Shown here: in pieces, positions 53,433 to 62,853 of the stretch | Numbering within the stretch: the stretch's first letter is position 1 | How the letters are laid out: each line of letters starts with the position of its first letter | Source of the DNA: Colimorpha sp045640985 | GTDB lineage: Bacteria > Bacteroidota > Bacteroidia > Bacteroidales > P3 | Reading direction: 5' to 3' | Length of the DNA: 64,000 bases | NCBI GenBank assembly: GCA_045640985.1 | Contig: JAZUFZ010000013.1 | Span: forward strand, 1-64,000 | Notes under the pieces: generated by a model | The model's database searches: none | The model's input: only the letters and a program-made list of their open reading frames with translations | Told to the model about the DNA's origin: nothing | Made by a program: the position numbers and the translations under genes

Positions 53433-56400
53433 ATGAGTAACCACAGCCTTGTTATTTGCAAAGCCTCTGCGGGAGCAGGCAAAACCCACACGTTAGTAAA
53501 GCATTACCTCGAAATGGCATTCGATGCCAAGGCAACGGATGACGAGGCGCTGAAACGCCGCTTCAAACGGATTCTGGCAATTACCTTCACCAACAAGGCC
53601 GCCAACGAGATGAAGGAACGTATCATGCAGGAACTGTGGCTGCTGTGCCATCCCGAACACGATAAGAAGAATTTCATGCGCAACGACCTCTCTGAGGAAA
53701 TGGAATTGCCGAAAGAAGAGATTGAACGGAGAGCCAGAATTGTGAGAAGCGCCATTCTGCACAATTACAGCGACCTGGAAGTGAGTACGATAGACAGTTT
53801 CATGAGCCGCGTGGTCAAGACCTTCGCCCACGACCTGGGACTGCCGATGAGGTTTGAGGTACAGATTGACCAGAACAGCATCATAGAGGAATCCGTGGAT
53901 AAACTGATGAGCCTTGCCGGTGCTCCGGAGGAGACGGAACTGACTGATCTACTATACAATTACACGAACTCCAAGATGGACGAAGGGGCGAGCCACAAGA
54001 TTGACAATTCGATCAAGGAACTGGCTAAGATTCTGTTTGAGGAAGATACGCCCGCCCAGATGGAACTGATCAAAAATCTTACCTCAAAGGATGTTCAGGA
54101 CTTCATCACCAACTACAAGAAAGAATGCCGGGAATATGAGAGCAAGGCGAAAGCCGCCAGCGACCATATAATCCAGAAACTGAAGAATATCGGACTGGAA
54201 CCACAGGACCTGTACAGAGGCAAAAGCGGATTCGCCAGCACGCTGAAAAAGTGGGGCGACGGGGAACTCGTAAAGCCGTCGGACACCGGTATGAGTTTCC
54301 TTGAAGATGACACGAAACTGATTGGCTCAAAGACTGACAAGAGCTTCCAGCCAAAAGTGAAGGAAATCCGGGACGAGATGCTGCCCGCGATAAAAGAAGT
54401 CCTTGATGCCATACCAAAATACAACACCTTGAAACTCATCATGAAGAACCTCTACGCGCTCGTAATCATGCGCCGGCTGGGGGAGATTATCATGGAATAC
54501 TCCGGAGAAAACGAAATCGTCCACATCTCGGAGTTCAACAAGGTGATTTCCAAGGTGGTGAAAGAATGCGCCGATGCGCCTTTCATCTATGAGCGCATCG
54601 GCAACCGGTATTGGAACTATCTGATAGATGAGTTTCAGGACACCTCCGTAATGCAATGGCAGAACCTGGTACCGCTCATCCGGAACGGACTCTCGGAGGG
54701 AAAGGAGTCGCTTGTGGTCGGAGATGCGAAACAGGCCATCTACAGATTCAGGAAAGGCGATGTAAATCAATTCATTGCCCTTCCCGAAATCACGGAAGCC
54801 GATGGAAGCAAAGGGAAGCTGGAGCCCAGCAGCCCCATACTTCTTCAGTCCAATTTCAGATCCACTCAGACGGTGGTGGATTTCAACAACGACTTCTTCC
54901 AGTGGCTGACCGACAATAACGGTCCTTACGCCGGCAATCAGAAACTGCAACAGATATATATCGGAACGCCGAAAGACGGAAAACCGGAACTCTATCAATA
55001 TACAAAAAAAGAAGGCGGTTATCTGGAAATTGCATTCTTCGATAAAGAAAAAGAAGAGAATTCGATTGAGATACAGGTATTTAAGACCATCCAGCATCAG
55101 CGGGAACTGGGATGGGGATACAAGGATATGCTCATTCTGGCAAGAGAAAAAAAAGACATCTCAAAGATTGCAGAATATCTCGGCGACAAAAAGATTCCTA
55201 TCGTAAGTTCCGAATCGTTCCTGCTGAAGAATAGCCGTGTGGTAATGCTGATAAAGAGCCTGATGCAGTATCTGGTGGCACCGGACAACAAAGCGGTGGC
55301 ATTGCAGGTAATCCAATATCTGGAGCAGTTGGAGAAGCTTCCCGAAGGAACGAATATAACGTTCTCGGAGCAGCGCCAATACAATAATCTGGAAAGATTC
55401 CTGAGAGAGAAAGGCTATGAGATGTCATTCAGCCAGTTGCGGATGATGACTCTGTATGACTGTTGTGAAGAGATATTGCGGGCCTTGAACCTCAACCAGA
55501 AGGAGATGGCTTATACCGCCACATTCCTCGATACTGTGGCCGCCTACGGGAAATCGCATCATCAGGATATGGCTGAGTTTCTCACATGGCTGGAGGAGAA
55601 GATGAAAAAACTGGCAGTAAAGACCGAGGGCGAAATGGATGCCGTAAAGATGCTCACCATTCACTCCGCCAAAGGGTTAGGAAGTCCTATCGTGATATAC
55701 GCAATTCCGGCTCCCTCCAACAAACCCAATCATATATGGGTTCATAGCAGCAACTTAGGTATTGCGACCCACTACGTAAAGACACAGAGCAGCACTAACG
55801 ATTATCTCGAAGAATTCAACGAGGCCTTCCAGCAGGAACAGGACCTCAGCCAGATGGACGAAATGAACGTAATGTATGTAGCCCTTACGAGAGCCCAAGA
55901 AAAAATGTTCATCTATTGCGAAACGCCTGCCAAGGAATCCAAAAGCAATCACGTGAACCCGCCACGACACCTTCGAGACTATGTGGATAGCCACCATTTT
56001 GAACTGAAAGACGACTTTTACTATCGGGGCTCAGATGATGCTTATACAGAAAATTCCAACGCAGAGAAAAAGACGGTCACCATACAGCAGCTGTCAAGAC
56101 TGAGTTACCCGCAATGGAACAGCCGTATCAAGATAGCTGAACCGGACGAAAAGAAGCCCCAACCCAACGACGACGAAAATATCAGAATAGGACTGACTGT
56201 TCATGAAGTACTGGAAAAGATATACTATGCCGACGAAGCAGAACAGGTTGTTTCCCAATACATAGAGCAGCACCCGATGGCATTTGAAGAACAGGAACAT
56301 CTGAAGCACATCATACATAAACTCATCACAAAAGAAGATTGCAGGAAGTTCTTCGACCCACGCTACAAGATACGCAACGAAAGCCCGCTAATGATACAAG

Positions 56401-56633
56401 GTGAGCCCAGGAGACCCGACCGCATCGTAGAGAGCGATGACGAGATATGGGTAGTAGATTACAAGACCGGTAAGGAATCACAAGCCTACTTCCGTCAGGT
56501 AGAAGACTATTGCCACGCAATCGCCAGCATGGGAACAAAGCCCGTAAAAGGATACCTGATATATCTGGAAGATGACTGTCGCCTGGTGACCGTAGATGGT
56601 TCCGAAAGCCACCGAAAAGAAAGAAAAAAGTAA
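53433..56633 (+). CDS. addA: UvrD-family helicase-nuclease, AddA/RecB-like
   Basis: The 1066-residue enzyme has helicase motif I ASAGAGKTH (residues 10-18), motif Ia AITFTNKAANEMKERI, motif II DEFQDTS, motif III GDAKQAIYRFRKGD, motif V/VI text (MLTIHSAKGL, MYVALTRAQEKMF) and a C-terminal PD-(D/E)xK nuclease (DRIVESDDEIWVVDYKTG, then QVEDYCHAI). AddA works with AddB in double-strand break repair. No addB-like gene is adjacent: an intergenic repeat region lies upstream and mutA downstream. Confidence 0.9.
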   Translation: MSNHSLVICKASAGAGKTHTLVKHYLEMAFDAKATDDEALKRRFKRILAITFTNKAANEMKERIMQELWLLCHPEHDKKNFMRNDLSEEMELPKEEIERRARIVRSAILHNYSDLEVSTIDSFMSRVVKTFAHDLGLPMRFEVQIDQNSIIEESVDKLMSLAGAPEETELTDLLYNYTNSKMDEGASHKIDNSIKELAKILFEEDTPAQMELIKNLTSKDVQDFITNYKKECREYESKAKAASDHIIQKLKNIGLEPQDLYRGKSGFASTLKKWGDGELVKPSDTGMSFLEDDTKLIGSKTDKSFQPKVKEIRDEMLPAIKEVLDAIPKYNTLKLIMKNLYALVIMRRLGEIIMEYSGENEIVHISEFNKVISKVVKECADAPFIYERIGNRYWNYLIDEFQDTSVMQWQNLVPLIRNGLSEGKESLVVGDAKQAIYRFRKGDVNQFIALPEITEADGSKGKLEPSSPILLQSNFRSTQTVVDFNNDFFQWLTDNNGPYAGNQKLQQIYIGTPKDGKPELYQYTKKEGGYLEIAFFDKEKEENSIEIQVFKTIQHQRELGWGYKDMLILAREKKDISKIAEYLGDKKIPIVSSESFLLKNSRVVMLIKSLMQYLVAPDNKAVALQVIQYLEQLEKLPEGTNITFSEQRQYNNLERFLREKGYEMSFSQLRMMTLYDCCEEILRALNLNQKEMAYTATFLDTVAAYGKSHHQDMAEFLTWLEEKMKKLAVKTEGEMDAVKMLTIHSAKGLGSPIVIYAIPAPSNKPNHIWVHSSNLGIATHYVKTQSSTNDYLEEFNEAFQQEQDLSQMDEMNVMYVALTRAQEKMFIYCETPAKESKSNHVNPPRHLRDYVDSHHFELKDDFYYRGSDDAYTENSNAEKKTVTIQQLSRLSYPQWNSRIKIAEPDEKKPQPNDDENIRIGLTVHEVLEKIYYADEAEQVVSQYIEQHPMAFEEQEHLKHIIHKLITKEDCRKFFDPRYKIRNESPLMIQGEPRRPDRIVESDDEIWVVDYKTGKESQAYFRQVEDYCHAIASMGTKPVKGYLIYLEDDCRLVTVDGSESHRKERKK

Positions 56634-56672
56634 AAATATTAAAAAAAGTTCTTCCATATTAAAAAAAATATG

Positions 56673-56680
56673 TATCTTTG
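56673..56680 (+). promoter_or_regulatory. -7 element of mutA
   Basis: TATCTTTG at 56673-56680, 36 nt before the mutA ATG, fits the Bacteroidota -7 box. The upstream sequence is A-rich with no clean TTG. Confidence 0.5.
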
Positions 56681-56716
56681 CTTGTTTAATTTTAGATAAT
56701 AAAAACATACAATATA

Positions 56717-58573
56717 ATGGAAGACAACAAGTTGTTCAGCGAATTTCCTCCCGTTTCGACCGAAAAATGGGAAGAAGTAATCAACAAAGACCTCAAAGGT
56801 GCCGACTATGAAAAGAAACTGGTGTGGAAAACCATCGAAGGTTTCAACGTAAAACCTTACTACCGCGCCGAAGACCTGGAGAACCTGGAATATCTGGACT
56901 CCAACCCCAGCCAGGTGCCTTTTACCAGAGGCAAGAAAGCCGACAATAACGTATGGGATATCCGCCAGGATATCAAGGAAAAAGATATCACTAAAGCAAA
57001 CGCTTTGGCCGTAGATGCAGTAAAACGCGGAGCCACCTCTCTGGGACTTTGTGCCCGTCATGCAGAAACCGTAGCCGACATGCAGGCCCTCATCAACGGA
57101 ATTGACCTGAATGTGGTAAAAATCAACTTCACCTGCTCCCGCAACATGCTCAACACGCTGCAGCTCTTTGTTGAAGCCGCCCGCAAAGCCGGATTCGACA
57201 CCCAGAAGATAGCAGGAAGCGCCAATTTCGACATGTTCCGCCGCGCCCTCAAGCACGGGGCACTCAACGAAGCTGAAGCCTACGCAGAAGCCAAAGCCCT
57301 GATTGAATATCAGCAGAAAGAACTCCCCATGTTCCGTGTGCTGACCGTGAACGGAAGCCTCTTCCACAATGCCGGAAGCAACATCGTACAGGAACTTGGT
57401 TTCACGCTGGCAGCCGCCAACGAACTGATGGCAAACCTCACCGAAATGGGACTGAAATGCAGCGACGTAGCCAAGAACGTGGTATTCAACTTCGCAACCG
57501 GAAGCAACTACTTCATGGAAATTGCCAAGATCCGCGCTGCCCGCCTGCTCTGGAGCAAAGTCGTGGAACAGTACAACCCCTGCTGCGACTGCTGCTACAA
57601 AGTTTTCATCAACGCCACCAGCTCCGCATGGAACAAATCCATCTTTGACCCATACGTGAACATGCTGCGCACCACCACCGAGACCATGTCCGCAGCCATC
57701 GCAGGTGCTGACTCCATCACCAACAACCCATTTGACGGAGCCTACAAAGAGGCTGACGATTTCGGTTACCGCATTGCACGCAACCAGCAACTGCTCCTCA
57801 AGGAGGAGTCCTATATGGACAAAATCGTGGATCCAGCAGCAGGAAGCTACTATATCGAGAACCTGACCAACAGCATCGCACAATACGCCTGGGAGCAGTT
57901 CCTCGCAGTTGAAAAACTCGGCGGATTCGGCAAGGCTCTGAAAGCAGGATATATTCAGGACGAAATCACCAAGATCGCACAACAGCGCGATATGGACATT
58001 GCTACCCGCAAAACCACTATCCTGGGAACCAACCAGTACCCCAACCTTCTGGAAAAGATGGGAGAAAAGATTGAAAAGCAGGGACAATGCTGCTGTTGCT
58101 GTGGCGAACGTGCCAACGAAATCAAGCCATTGCGTCAATACCGTGGTGCAGAAGCCTTTGAACAGTTGCGCCTGGCCACCGAGAAATCCGGCCGCCGTCC
58201 TAAAGTATTCCTCCTGACCTACGGAAACCTCGCTATGAGAAAAGCCCGCAGCGGTTTTGCAACCAACTTCTTTGGCGTAGCAGGCTACGAAATCATCGAC
58301 AACGCAGGTTTCAAGAGTGCAGCTGAAGGCGTAGAAGCCGCTTTGAAGGCTCAGGCCGATGTAGTGGTTATGTGCTCCAGCGATGATGAATATGCAGAAA
58401 TCGCCCAGGAGGTATGCAACGGACTCAAGGGCAAAGTTAAGAGCATCGTACTCGCCGGCTATCCCAAAGAGCAGGTTGAGCAATACAAAGGCTACGGCGT
58501 AGATGAATTCATCCACGTTAAGACCAATGTACTGGATTGCCTGACAAAATTCAACACGCTGCTTGGAATCTAA
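56717..58573 (+). CDS. mutA: Methylmalonyl-CoA mutase small (beta) subunit
   Basis: The 618-residue protein has the TIM-barrel domain (about 60-440) and a C-terminal B12-domain-like fold (about 490-618). The cobalamin DxHxxG motif is absent (GNLAMRKARSG in its place), as expected for the non-catalytic subunit that pairs with MutB in the propionate/succinate pathway. Two unusual cysteine clusters are present: C289-C290-x-C292-C293 and five consecutive Cys at 458-462 in the interdomain linker (QCCCCCGER). mutB, normally directly downstream, is not in the window. Confidence 0.93.
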   Translation: MEDNKLFSEFPPVSTEKWEEVINKDLKGADYEKKLVWKTIEGFNVKPYYRAEDLENLEYLDSNPSQVPFTRGKKADNNVWDIRQDIKEKDITKANALAVDAVKRGATSLGLCARHAETVADMQALINGIDLNVVKINFTCSRNMLNTLQLFVEAARKAGFDTQKIAGSANFDMFRRALKHGALNEAEAYAEAKALIEYQQKELPMFRVLTVNGSLFHNAGSNIVQELGFTLAAANELMANLTEMGLKCSDVAKNVVFNFATGSNYFMEIAKIRAARLLWSKVVEQYNPCCDCCYKVFINATSSAWNKSIFDPYVNMLRTTTETMSAAIAGADSITNNPFDGAYKEADDFGYRIARNQQLLLKEESYMDKIVDPAAGSYYIENLTNSIAQYAWEQFLAVEKLGGFGKALKAGYIQDEITKIAQQRDMDIATRKTTILGTNQYPNLLEKMGEKIEKQGQCCCCCGERANEIKPLRQYRGAEAFEQLRLATEKSGRRPKVFLLTYGNLAMRKARSGFATNFFGVAGYEIIDNAGFKSAAEGVEAALKAQADVVVMCSSDDEYAEIAQEVCNGLKGKVKSIVLAGYPKEQVEQYKGYGVDEFIHVKTNVLDCLTKFNTLLGI

Positions 58574-58594
58574 ATCATAAAAGAACATAGTGAT

Positions 58595-58634
58595 AATGGA
58601 GTCAGTTGAGCCAATTCGATTGACTCCATTTTCC
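58595..58634 (+). terminator. Hairpin after mutA
   Basis: aatggagtca (58595-58604) pairs with tgactccatt (58621-58630) and is followed by tt. The T-run is short, so termination may be partial. Confidence 0.5.
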
Positions 58635-58646
58635 GCAAAAAATAAG

Positions 58647-59750
58647 ATGAAAGACCTCAACTCCCGATACAAACGACTTGACAGCTACATCCTGGGGAAA
58701 TACCTCAAGACCTTCATTGTAGCGATGATATTGATTATCATTATCGTCATCACGTTCGACGTATCGGAGAAACTGGACGACTTTCTCAGGCATCAGGCCC
58801 CCCTCAAAGAAATCATCTTTGACTACTACTGCAACTTCATTCCCGGATTTGTAAACCTCTACAGTCCGCTGTTCATCTTCATATCTGTAATATACTTTAC
58901 AGCCAAGATGGCAGGCAACTCAGAGATTATTGCCATTTTAGGAAGTGGTATCAGTTATAGGAGAATGCTCAAGCCCTACCTGCACGGTTCCATCATCATA
59001 GCGCTGATTGTACTGCTTTTGGGAAACTTCGTGATACCCATCAGCAACCAGACCCTCAACAAGTTTGAGGATCAATATGTCAAGACTATCCGCAGGACCT
59101 ATTACAACAACATACATTTTCAACAGAAAAAAGGAACACACGTATATGCGGACAATTTCGATGTAAGGACACTCACTTCCTATAATTTCACCATGGATAC
59201 CTATAATGATGATGGACAACTGACCGAGCGTATGCAGGCCACCTCCATCGTTTTTGACACCACTCAGAATATGTGGAAATGTCAGAATCTGGTAAAAAGA
59301 ACCATTGAAAATGGGAAAGAGACCTTGTTAAGGCCCAACAGTGCCAGTTCCACCCTTCACGGACTCACAGTCTATGATTTCGACCGGGCAGCCCACCATA
59401 TCACCACCATGAACACTCCCGAACTCATTGCCCATATCCGACAGGAAAAGATGAGAGGTTCCGGAGCCGTCATCGATGCCAAGATAGAGTTTTACCAGCG
59501 TATATTGACTCCATTGGCCGTCATCGTGATGACCTTTATCGGTGTAGCCATTTCCTCAAGGAAGACCCGGGGCGGTGTAGGCGTTCATCTGGCAATAGGC
59601 ATCAGCATAGCCTTTGCCTTCATCGTATTCATGAAAATCAGCACCGTATTCGCAACCAACGGAAATCTTCCGCCTTTCCTGGCAGTACTGATGCCTCAGA
59701 TCCTGTTTGGATCAGCAGCAGCCTACCTTATACATAAAGCACCTAAATAA
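58647..59750 (+). CDS. LptF/LptG family permease (YjgP/YjgQ)
   Basis: The start at 58647 (MKDLNSRYKRLD) is preferred over 58590, whose extra 19 codons cross the mutA hairpin. The 367-residue protein has helices near residues 25-45, 65-85 and 105-125, a periplasmic jelly-roll-type region (about 140-265) and three C-terminal helices. LptF and LptG form the inner-membrane core of the LPS export machine. Which of the two this is cannot be told. sufE begins 1 nt downstream. Confidence 0.88.
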   Translation: MKDLNSRYKRLDSYILGKYLKTFIVAMILIIIIVITFDVSEKLDDFLRHQAPLKEIIFDYYCNFIPGFVNLYSPLFIFISVIYFTAKMAGNSEIIAILGSGISYRRMLKPYLHGSIIIALIVLLLGNFVIPISNQTLNKFEDQYVKTIRRTYYNNIHFQQKKGTHVYADNFDVRTLTSYNFTMDTYNDDGQLTERMQATSIVFDTTQNMWKCQNLVKRTIENGKETLLRPNSASSTLHGLTVYDFDRAAHHITTMNTPELIAHIRQEKMRGSGAVIDAKIEFYQRILTPLAVIVMTFIGVAISSRKTRGGVGVHLAIGISIAFAFIVFMKISTVFATNGNLPPFLAVLMPQILFGSAAAYLIHKAPK

Positions 59751-59751
59751 C

Positions 59752-60171
59752 ATGACTATAAGCGAAATTGAAAACCAGATAATAGACGAATTTGCCTGCT
59801 ATGATGAATGGCTCGACAAATACGCCTACCTTATTGAACTGGGCAAGGACTGCCCCGTGATTGACGAAAAAGACAAAACCGAGCAGAACCTCATCAAGGG
59901 ATGCCAGTCCAGGGTCTGGCTCAGCTGTCAGAACCAGGATGGCGTGCTTCGTTTCAAAGCCGACAGCGATGCCGTAATCACCAAAGGCATCATCAGTCTG
60001 CTTATCCGTGCGCTTGACGGACAGAAACCTGAAGACATTCTCAATGCCGACCTCCGTTTCATTGACGAAATCGGCCTGAAAGAGCACCTCTCCCCCACCC
60101 GCAGCAACGGACTTACCTCTATGGTAAAACAGATGAAAATGTATGCTCTGGCATTCACTATGAAACAATAG
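59752..60171 (+). CDS. sufE: Cysteine desulfurase activator SufE
   Basis: The start at 59752 (MTISEIENQII) follows the previous stop by 1 nt. At 139 residues it has the family size and the reactive Cys in IKGCQSRVW (about residue 50), which accepts persulfide sulfur from SufS for Fe-S cluster assembly. The next gene, a MIP18-family protein, is also linked to Fe-S assembly, but sufBCDS are absent here. Confidence 0.94.
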   Translation: MTISEIENQIIDEFACYDEWLDKYAYLIELGKDCPVIDEKDKTEQNLIKGCQSRVWLSCQNQDGVLRFKADSDAVITKGIISLLIRALDGQKPEDILNADLRFIDEIGLKEHLSPTRSNGLTSMVKQMKMYALAFTMKQ

Positions 60172-60172
60172 A

Positions 60173-60526
60173 ATGATGTTTGGAAAAAAGAAAACAATGG
60201 CAGAAGAACCCCAACCCACGAAAGAAACGCTGCGCGATGCCGTAATCAACTGCCTCCGCAATATCTACGATCCGGAAATTCCCGTCAATATCTATGACCT
60301 CGGTCTTATATATGGTATAGATATTGATGACGAGTTCAACCTGAAAATCACCATGACCATGACCGCCCCCAACTGTCCGGAAGCCGAATTTATGGTAGCC
60401 GAAGCAAAACAGATGTGCGAATATATCCATGGTATCAAATCGGTAGAAGTAGAACTCACCTTTGAGCCCGAATGGACACCGGACGTATTGAGTGACGAAG
60501 TGAAACTGGAATTAGGATTTCTTTAA
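60173..60526 (+). CDS. MIP18/DUF59 family Fe-S assembly protein (SufT-like)
   Basis: The 117-residue protein has the domain text RNIYDPEIPVNIYDLGLIYG and ITMTMTAPNCPEAEFMVAEA, with the conserved Cys in the PNCP loop. Such proteins help Fe-S cluster maturation or carry clusters. It begins 1 nt after sufE, and an ATG at 60197 is the alternative start. Confidence 0.9.
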   Translation: MMFGKKKTMAEEPQPTKETLRDAVINCLRNIYDPEIPVNIYDLGLIYGIDIDDEFNLKITMTMTAPNCPEAEFMVAEAKQMCEYIHGIKSVEVELTFEPEWTPDVLSDEVKLELGFL

Positions 60527-60536
60527 TCCCACCCGC

Positions 60537-61673
60537 ATGACCCTCCAGCAGATCATCAGCAAGCCGTTCCGTCACTTCGTAAAGGAGCAGGCGCCCGCCC
60601 GGAATGCCAGCATCAGCAGTATGATGTGGCAGCGATTCAGGCGTAACCGCCTTGCCATGATCAGCCTGACGGTAATAGGACTTTTTCTTCTCATAGCCGT
60701 AGCAGGATATCTTATCACTCCCGACCATACCCCCTATTGCAACCAGCAGTATCTGGAAATCTCCAATCTGAAACCCCTGAGCCGCATCACCTTTACCTAT
60801 ATTGATGAGGGGCGTCCCATAGAAAAAACCAATTGGCTGAAAACAATGATTTCAGGCAAGCCGCTCCCCTATACCGCCATTCCGACCTACAAGAGCACGA
60901 CTCACGGAGACAAGATTCATATTGAGACCTATACCGGTTCCATCCCCAACGACGGCGAGATCCTCATCCTTGACAAAAAATCGGTAGTAAAGACAAAACA
61001 ACGGACCTTTCTCATGGGAACCGACAGTTACGGGCGCGATGTACTAAGCCAGATTATGATAGGCAGCCGCGTGAGCCTTTCGGTAGGATTCATAGCCGTA
61101 TTCATCGCCCTGCTGATAGGCATCACCCTCGGAGCCCTGGCAGCCTATTACGGCGGATGGGTGGATACTATCATTATATGGATCATCAACGTTGTGTGGT
61201 CCATTCCCACCGTATTGCTGGTGATCGCAATCACCTTTGCCTTAGGAAAAGGATTCTGGCAGGTATTTGTAGCGGTAGGGCTCACCATGTGGGTAGATGT
61301 GGCACGCGTAGTAAGAGGCCAGGTTTTCAGTCTCAAGGAAAAAGAATATATCGAAGCCACCCGAGCCTTAGGATTCAGCACCTTCAGGACAATCTTCCGG
61401 CATATACTTCCCAACATAGCGGGGTCTGTCATCGTGATAACCGCAAGCAACTTCGCAAGCGCCATTTTATTGGAAGCAGGACTCAGTTTTCTGGGTATCG
61501 GAGTGCAGCCGCCAATGCCTTCCTGGGGCAGTATGGTCAAAGAAAACTACGGATATATCCTTCTCGACAGCGCTTATCTTGCATTTTTGCCAGGTCTGGC
61601 GATTATGATACTCGTTTTAGCATTCATGCTGTTAGGCAATGGGTTACGCGATGCCATAGACATCAAAGATTAA
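60537..61673 (+). CDS. Peptide/nickel-type ABC transporter permease (OppC/DppC-like)
   Basis: The 378-residue protein has an N-terminal OppC-type helix (about 38-58), a periplasmic insert of ~100 residues and a binding-protein-dependent permease domain with five helices. The coupling EAA loop is EYIEATRALGFSTFRTIFRH, near residues 280-300. Context text such as GTDSYGRDVLSQIMIGSRVS is diagnostic of the DppC/OppC family. No OppB, ATPase or binding protein is adjacent. It begins 10 nt after the MIP18-family gene and probably ends the operon. Confidence 0.9.
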   Translation: MTLQQIISKPFRHFVKEQAPARNASISSMMWQRFRRNRLAMISLTVIGLFLLIAVAGYLITPDHTPYCNQQYLEISNLKPLSRITFTYIDEGRPIEKTNWLKTMISGKPLPYTAIPTYKSTTHGDKIHIETYTGSIPNDGEILILDKKSVVKTKQRTFLMGTDSYGRDVLSQIMIGSRVSLSVGFIAVFIALLIGITLGALAAYYGGWVDTIIIWIINVVWSIPTVLLVIAITFALGKGFWQVFVAVGLTMWVDVARVVRGQVFSLKEKEYIEATRALGFSTFRTIFRHILPNIAGSVIVITASNFASAILLEAGLSFLGIGVQPPMPSWGSMVKENYGYILLDSAYLAFLPGLAIMILVLAFMLLGNGLRDAIDIKD

Positions 61674-61724
61674 GCGACAAATAAAAAAAATTCAAAAAAA
61701 ATATCCCATATCAAAAAAAGTTCG

Positions 61725-61732
61725 TACTTTTG
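61725..61732 (+). promoter_or_regulatory. -7 element of the lipoprotein run
   Basis: TACTTTTG at 61725-61732 fits the consensus. The leader to the ATG at 61802 is about 65 nt and A/T-rich. Confidence 0.5.
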
Positions 61733-61801
61733 CAGAAAATTTTATCAAACAAAAGAAACAAAAAATTAATCATTATTTATTAACTTAAAACACATTACAA
61801 A

Positions 61802-62365
61802 ATGAAAAAATTTTTTAGATTTTTCGCAATCGCAGCTCTCGCATGTGGTATGATGACCGCTTGCGGTGGAGATGATCCAGAAGGTGAAGGTGGTGACAAC
61901 AGCAAAGCATCAGTAAAAGTTACCGTTGACGGTACCTCTTGGGAAGCAGCTCAATTCCAGAGCTATGATGAATATGCTACCCAGCTCGGTTTTCAGCAGC
62001 ACTTCATCCTGAAAGAAAAAGATAACGAAGATTACATGGTTTATGGTTATATTCCTGCAACAACCGGTGCTTGGGGTTATGACGACAACAACTATGTATA
62101 TTTAGGCTACTGTCTCAATGACGCAAACGCAGAAGGTTGGGTTGACGTTGATGGTGAATATGGTGACCCTGGTACAGAATATGCACACTGGCAGCTGGAA
62201 GATGCTAACGGTAATATCACCGCTATCGATCTGAACGCACACACCACCACTGCAACTTCAGACAACAAACTGTATGACCTCATTGAATACATGGATAACG
62301 ATGCCGACGTATTCATGAACGTTAAAGTTGAACTCAACAACGCAAAATGGGATGTTCTCAACTAA
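61802..62365 (+). CDS. Lipoprotein of unknown function
   Basis: The 187-residue lipoprotein has lipobox MMTAC, a Gly/Asp/Glu-rich tether (GGDDPEGEGGDNS) and an acidic beta-rich domain full of Tyr and Asn (YVYLGYCLND, YGDPGTEYAHWQL). The codon use is uniform and tidy, as in well-expressed genes. It is followed 17 nt later by a second lipoprotein gene. No family recognised. Confidence 0.75.
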   Translation: MKKFFRFFAIAALACGMMTACGGDDPEGEGGDNSKASVKVTVDGTSWEAAQFQSYDEYATQLGFQQHFILKEKDNEDYMVYGYIPATTGAWGYDDNNYVYLGYCLNDANAEGWVDVDGEYGDPGTEYAHWQLEDANGNITAIDLNAHTTTATSDNKLYDLIEYMDNDADVFMNVKVELNNAKWDVLN

Positions 62366-62382
62366 TATTATTCTAATTTAAT

Positions 62383-62790
62383 ATGAAAATGAACATTAAA
62401 GTTTTAGCATTAGGCGTTGCCGCATTGGCTCTTACCGTTGCTTGCAACAACAATAAAACAGCAGAGGAACCTGTTGATACTATCATTGAAGACACCGTCG
62501 TTATCGACAGCATGGTAGAAGATACTACCCTCGTTGAGGCTGTTGTTGAAGAGGTAGCACAGAACGTTACCAAGACTGCAAAAAAAGCCACCACTCCTAA
62601 GGTTGACGAAAAGAAAGCCATCCAGAATACTATCACAGAAGAAACTGGCGTAAAAACCAGCGACAAGGAAGTAAAGGACGGCAAGAAATTGCAGACCGCT
62701 ACTACCAAGCACATCAACCCAGCTGCTGATGAGATGTCTGACAAAGAAGTAAAAGGCAAGAAACTGCAGAAAGCACCAGCTGCAAAATAA
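62383..62790 (+). CDS. Low-complexity lipoprotein
   Basis: The 135-residue protein has lipobox LTVAC at residues 17-21. The rest is disordered: a Thr/Val/Glu-rich acidic stretch (about 25-65) and a Lys-rich end in which the phrase SDKEVK..GKKLQ appears twice (about 93-104 and 119-130). It probably tethers to the outer membrane and contacts peptidoglycan or another protein. It shares a transcript with the gene at 61802 and is followed by a strong terminator. Confidence 0.7.
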   Translation: MKMNIKVLALGVAALALTVACNNNKTAEEPVDTIIEDTVVIDSMVEDTTLVEAVVEEVAQNVTKTAKKATTPKVDEKKAIQNTITEETGVKTSDKEVKDGKKLQTATTKHINPAADEMSDKEVKGKKLQKAPAAK

Positions 62791-62805
62791 TGCTATATTT
62801 CTTAT

Positions 62806-62838
62806 AAAAAGAGACCACCGTTGTGTGGTCTCTTTTTT
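62806..62838 (+). terminator. Intrinsic terminator after the two lipoprotein genes
   Basis: aaaaagagaccac (62806-62818) pairs with 62825-62837 over a 6-nt loop, ending in a T-run. Confidence 0.9.
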
Positions 62839-62853
62839 ATACATAATAAAACC

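Noticed and set aside
56639..58672. A 677-codon open frame opposite mutA
   Set aside because: Phe/Cys/Val-rich antisense shadow of a certain gene. It also runs across the mutA promoter and hairpin.
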